6,976 nt of DNA from Nitrososphaeraceae archaeon (GTDB lineage: Archaea; Thermoproteota; Nitrososphaeria; Nitrososphaerales; Nitrososphaeraceae). Both the position numbers and the translations under genes were made by a program. Numbering within the stretch: position 1 is the stretch's first letter; each line of letters begins with the position of its first letter. The notes beneath the pieces are model-generated. The model was not told the origin of the DNA. It searched no databases and saw nothing but the letters and a program-made list of their open reading frames with translations. The stretch lies in assembly GCA_025449515.1 (NCBI GenBank), contig JANWJI010000070.1:1-6976 (forward strand), written 5' to 3'. Shown here in pieces: positions 5,754-6,976 of the stretch.

Positions 5754-6263
5754 CTATTTTTGCTCCAATGTGACTTTCTGGTTGATATTCTCTTGTTCGT
5801 CGAGTTTAGCTAACTCGGCTAAGAGAAATTCTTTGTATTTTTCCTTTTCTTGTTCAGTCATTCTATCTAAATTTGAACTGAGCGCAGATCCAATTGCAGA
5901 CACTCTATCGATCAGGTCAAATGCCATGAATTTGCCCACATTTCCTACTCTTAGCATTACATCTAACTGCTTTTGCACAATGTTATGTAGAGATTTCATA
6001 TCGGCAGCTGTATCCTCCCCAGAAGTTGTGGTCCTATATCTACCGTTTTCTACTTCATCTATTAGACCGTCTTCAAGTAATCTCCCAAGCATAGGATATA
6101 TCAAACCCGGAGATGGCCTCCATTTTCCGTCACTATCGTAAATAGCCCTATCCATAATCTCCTTTCCTGTCATTGGCTGTTCTTTAAGTAAACCCAAGAC
6201 ATAATGCCTAGAAAATCCTCTAGGAACAGAACTACCAACCCGAGAAAACCAGTGAGAAAGCAT
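5754..6263 (-). CDS. PadR-family transcriptional regulator, 169 aa
   Basis: The winged helix-turn-helix occupies about residues 14-82: VPRGFSRHYVLGLLKEQPMTGKEIM, then the family hallmark GKWRPSPGLIYPMLGRLLEDGLI (46-68) and the wing VENGRYRTTTSG (71-82). The C-terminal part (about 85-158) is predicted helical and ends in a charged Glu/Lys-rich segment, matching the dimerisation region of PadR proteins. PadR proteins are usually local repressors that respond to small ligands; the ligand here is unknown. The ATG at 6263 is supported by a TATA-like box about 30 bases upstream, giving a nearly leaderless mRNA. A 10-bp palindrome between that box and the start suggests autoregulation. No efflux pump or enzyme adjoins it, so its target may be itself, the short 3' frame or distant genes. 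Confidence 0.92.
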   Translation of the reverse strand: MLSHWFSRVGSSVPRGFSRHYVLGLLKEQPMTGKEIMDRAIYDSDGKWRPSPGLIYPMLGRLLEDGLIDEVENGRYRTTTSGEDTAADMKSLHNIVQKQLDVMLRVGNVGKFMAFDLIDRVSAIGSALSSNLDRMTEQEKEKYKEFLLAELAKLDEQENINQKVTLEQK

Positions 6264-6276
6264 TCCAACACTAATA

Positions 6277-6286
6277 TCACTAGTGA
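6277..6286 (-). promoter_or_regulatory. Palindrome in the padR promoter: candidate autoregulatory site
   Basis: TCACTAGTGA is a perfect 10-bp palindrome between the TATA-like box (6290-6297) and the predicted transcription start near 6266. Binding there would prevent polymerase access. Palindromes of this length are expected several times by chance in about 7 kb, so position rather than rarity is the evidence. It does not clearly match the ATGT-N-ACAT type of site described for some bacterial PadR proteins. Confidence 0.35.
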
Positions 6287-6289
6287 CAG

Positions 6290-6297
6290 TTATATTC
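6290..6297 (-). promoter_or_regulatory. TATA-like box of padR
   Basis: The minus strand reads GAATATAA with its centre about 30 bases before the padR ATG. The expected transcript starts only a few bases before the start codon. Confidence 0.45.
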
Positions 6298-6339
6298 TTT
6301 TCCTCAGATAGTTACGTGTTGGAAGAGTGGACCATAAAC

Positions 6340-6549
6340 CTAAGGATTTAGTGTCTCTATTCGCCTGATTACCTTCCTTCCATGTAATTTCACAGACTCA
6401 TTAGTGGAATGGTTCAGAATCTTCGTAATAGGTTCTATTCCATCTCTCCCGAATGCTGCAATGGTATCGATAATTGTTTTTACTACTACTGCTTCATTAT
6501 GATCAATAGCATTCTTTGTTAATCGGGACAAATGATCATTATTGGGCAA
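6340..6549 (-). CDS. Small HEAT-repeat-like helical protein, 69 aa
   Basis: The protein is short and likely all-helical. Residues 18-45 (NEAVVVKTIIDTIAAFGRDG then IEPITKIL) follow the HEAT-type pattern of a helix, a turn with F-G-x-x-G-I-x-P-I and a second helix. Residues 50-66 (NESVKLHGRKVIRRIET) look like the start of another repeat. Such proteins usually mediate protein contacts; no specific role can be assigned. The start is TTG at 6549; a stop closes the frame upstream at 6565-6567 with no ATG. An out-of-frame ATG lies 13 bases upstream (METDIAQ then stop), so a frameshift cannot be fully excluded. The TATA-like box at 6577-6587 fits the TTG start far better than that ATG. It lies 76 bases upstream of padR on the same strand. 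Confidence 0.65.
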   Translation of the reverse strand: MPNNDHLSRLTKNAIDHNEAVVVKTIIDTIAAFGRDGIEPITKILNHSTNESVKLHGRKVIRRIETLNP

Positions 6550-6576
6550 TATCTGTCTCCATTTCTATTTGTTCTA

Positions 6577-6587
6577 ATTTATATAAT
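6577..6587 (-). promoter_or_regulatory. TATA-like box of the HEAT-like gene
   Basis: The minus strand reads ATTATATAAAT, centred about 33 bases before the TTG start, predicting a leader of roughly 5 bases. It is the strongest TATA match in the right third of the window and supports real expression of the small gene. Confidence 0.5.
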
Positions 6588-6976
6588 ATTTTCCTAAGCA
6601 ATCCGACTAAAAACTCAAAACAGTTCCTCACTCACAAGTTATTGCTATAGTTTCAGAATTGATTACCGCTGATAGTAGATCCTTTCTGGAAGAAATTAAG
6701 ATGAGTCGTTTCGTGATAACGTATTTTGGTGCTATTAACCGATATCATGCATTAATGTAGGTGCATCTCCATCCATGAACCCTGATTACGACTTAACGCG
6801 CGCGATCCGACCGACGCGATCTTGTTATACTTCTAGGGATATAGTTACGGCTATAGTTGCCAAAGGATCAAATATAAGAAAATTATAAGGCTAAACTCAA
6901 ACTACATGATTCATTTAAGTCAATTTCGTCCTTGCAAATGTCTATTGTATATCTACAAGGAGCGCAGAGGGTTAGC
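6588..6976. other. Gene-poor right end with a GC-rich repeat patch and edge ORF candidates
   Basis: No recognisable gene, tRNA or transposon end is seen here. A GC-rich island (6797-6821) stands out from AT-rich surroundings and contains CGCGATC twice, 14 bases apart, around a CCGACCGA tandem. A TATAG-containing near-repeat follows at 6840-6860. A plus-strand frame (6611-6760) is open but has no good start apart from TTG at 6659. Two frames run off the edge: plus strand from ATG 6938 (MSIVYLQGAQRVS, with a TTTAAG element about 22 bases upstream), and minus strand 6883-6975, ending in a Cys-containing tail (CAPCRYTIDICKDEIDL then NESC). Either could be the end of a neighbouring gene; neither is recognised. 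Confidence 0.4.

Noticed and set aside
6611..6760. Plus-strand open frame ending in MSRFVITYFGAINRYHALM then stop
   Set aside because: It has no start with a promoter or ribosome site apart from TTG at 6659, the product is not recognisable, and the length is within chance for AT-rich DNA.
6550..6976. Search for a tRNA gene or attachment site in the gene-poor right end
   Set aside because: No T-arm GGTTCGA-like sequence, no CCA-proximal acceptor pairing and no long direct repeat were seen on either strand.

Overview
This window comes from an archaeon, most likely an ammonia-oxidising thaumarchaeon of the class Nitrososphaeria (inference). The domain is secure: there is a transcription factor B (TFB), a geranylgeranyl reductase for archaeal lipids, and the archaeal pair of a small zinc-ribbon gene followed by elongation factor 1-beta. 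TATA-like boxes sit about 25-30 bases before several starts, which suggests leaderless or near-leaderless mRNAs. The DNA is AT-rich. The thaumarchaeal placement rests on family resemblance (several PadR regulators and multiple TFBs are usual there) and has not been tested by a search.

Layout from left to right. Positions 1-2474 carry four minus-strand genes: the first codons of aEF1-beta (cut by the window edge), a 59-residue four-CxxC zinc ribbon, a geranylgeranyl reductase family flavoprotein, and TFB. A 153-base divergent promoter region separates TFB from the only convincing plus-strand gene (2628-3344), a secreted protein with two FxLYD-like repeats. That gene converges on ribonuclease Z (3468-4388, minus), with oligo-T tracts facing each way between them. 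Further right, all on the minus strand, are ribose-phosphate pyrophosphokinase (4575-5483), a PadR-family repressor (5754-6263) and a 69-residue HEAT-like protein (6340-6549). The last 427 bases hold no convincing gene.

The genes are mostly housekeeping: translation, basal transcription, tRNA 3' maturation, PRPP supply and membrane lipid saturation. Apart from the zinc ribbon and aEF1-beta, which abut exactly, each gene seems to have its own promoter, so this is a row of single transcription units rather than an operon.

I see no CRISPR array, mobile element, tRNA or rRNA, and no clearly new multi-gene system. The best signals are regulatory. A perfect 9-bp inverted repeat overlaps the predicted transcription start and the TTG start codon of the PRPP synthetase. 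A 10-bp palindrome lies between the TATA box and the start of the padR gene, where an autorepressor would bind. A GC-rich patch with a 14-base-period repeat sits in the gene-free right end. Three of the eight complete genes appear to start with TTG.
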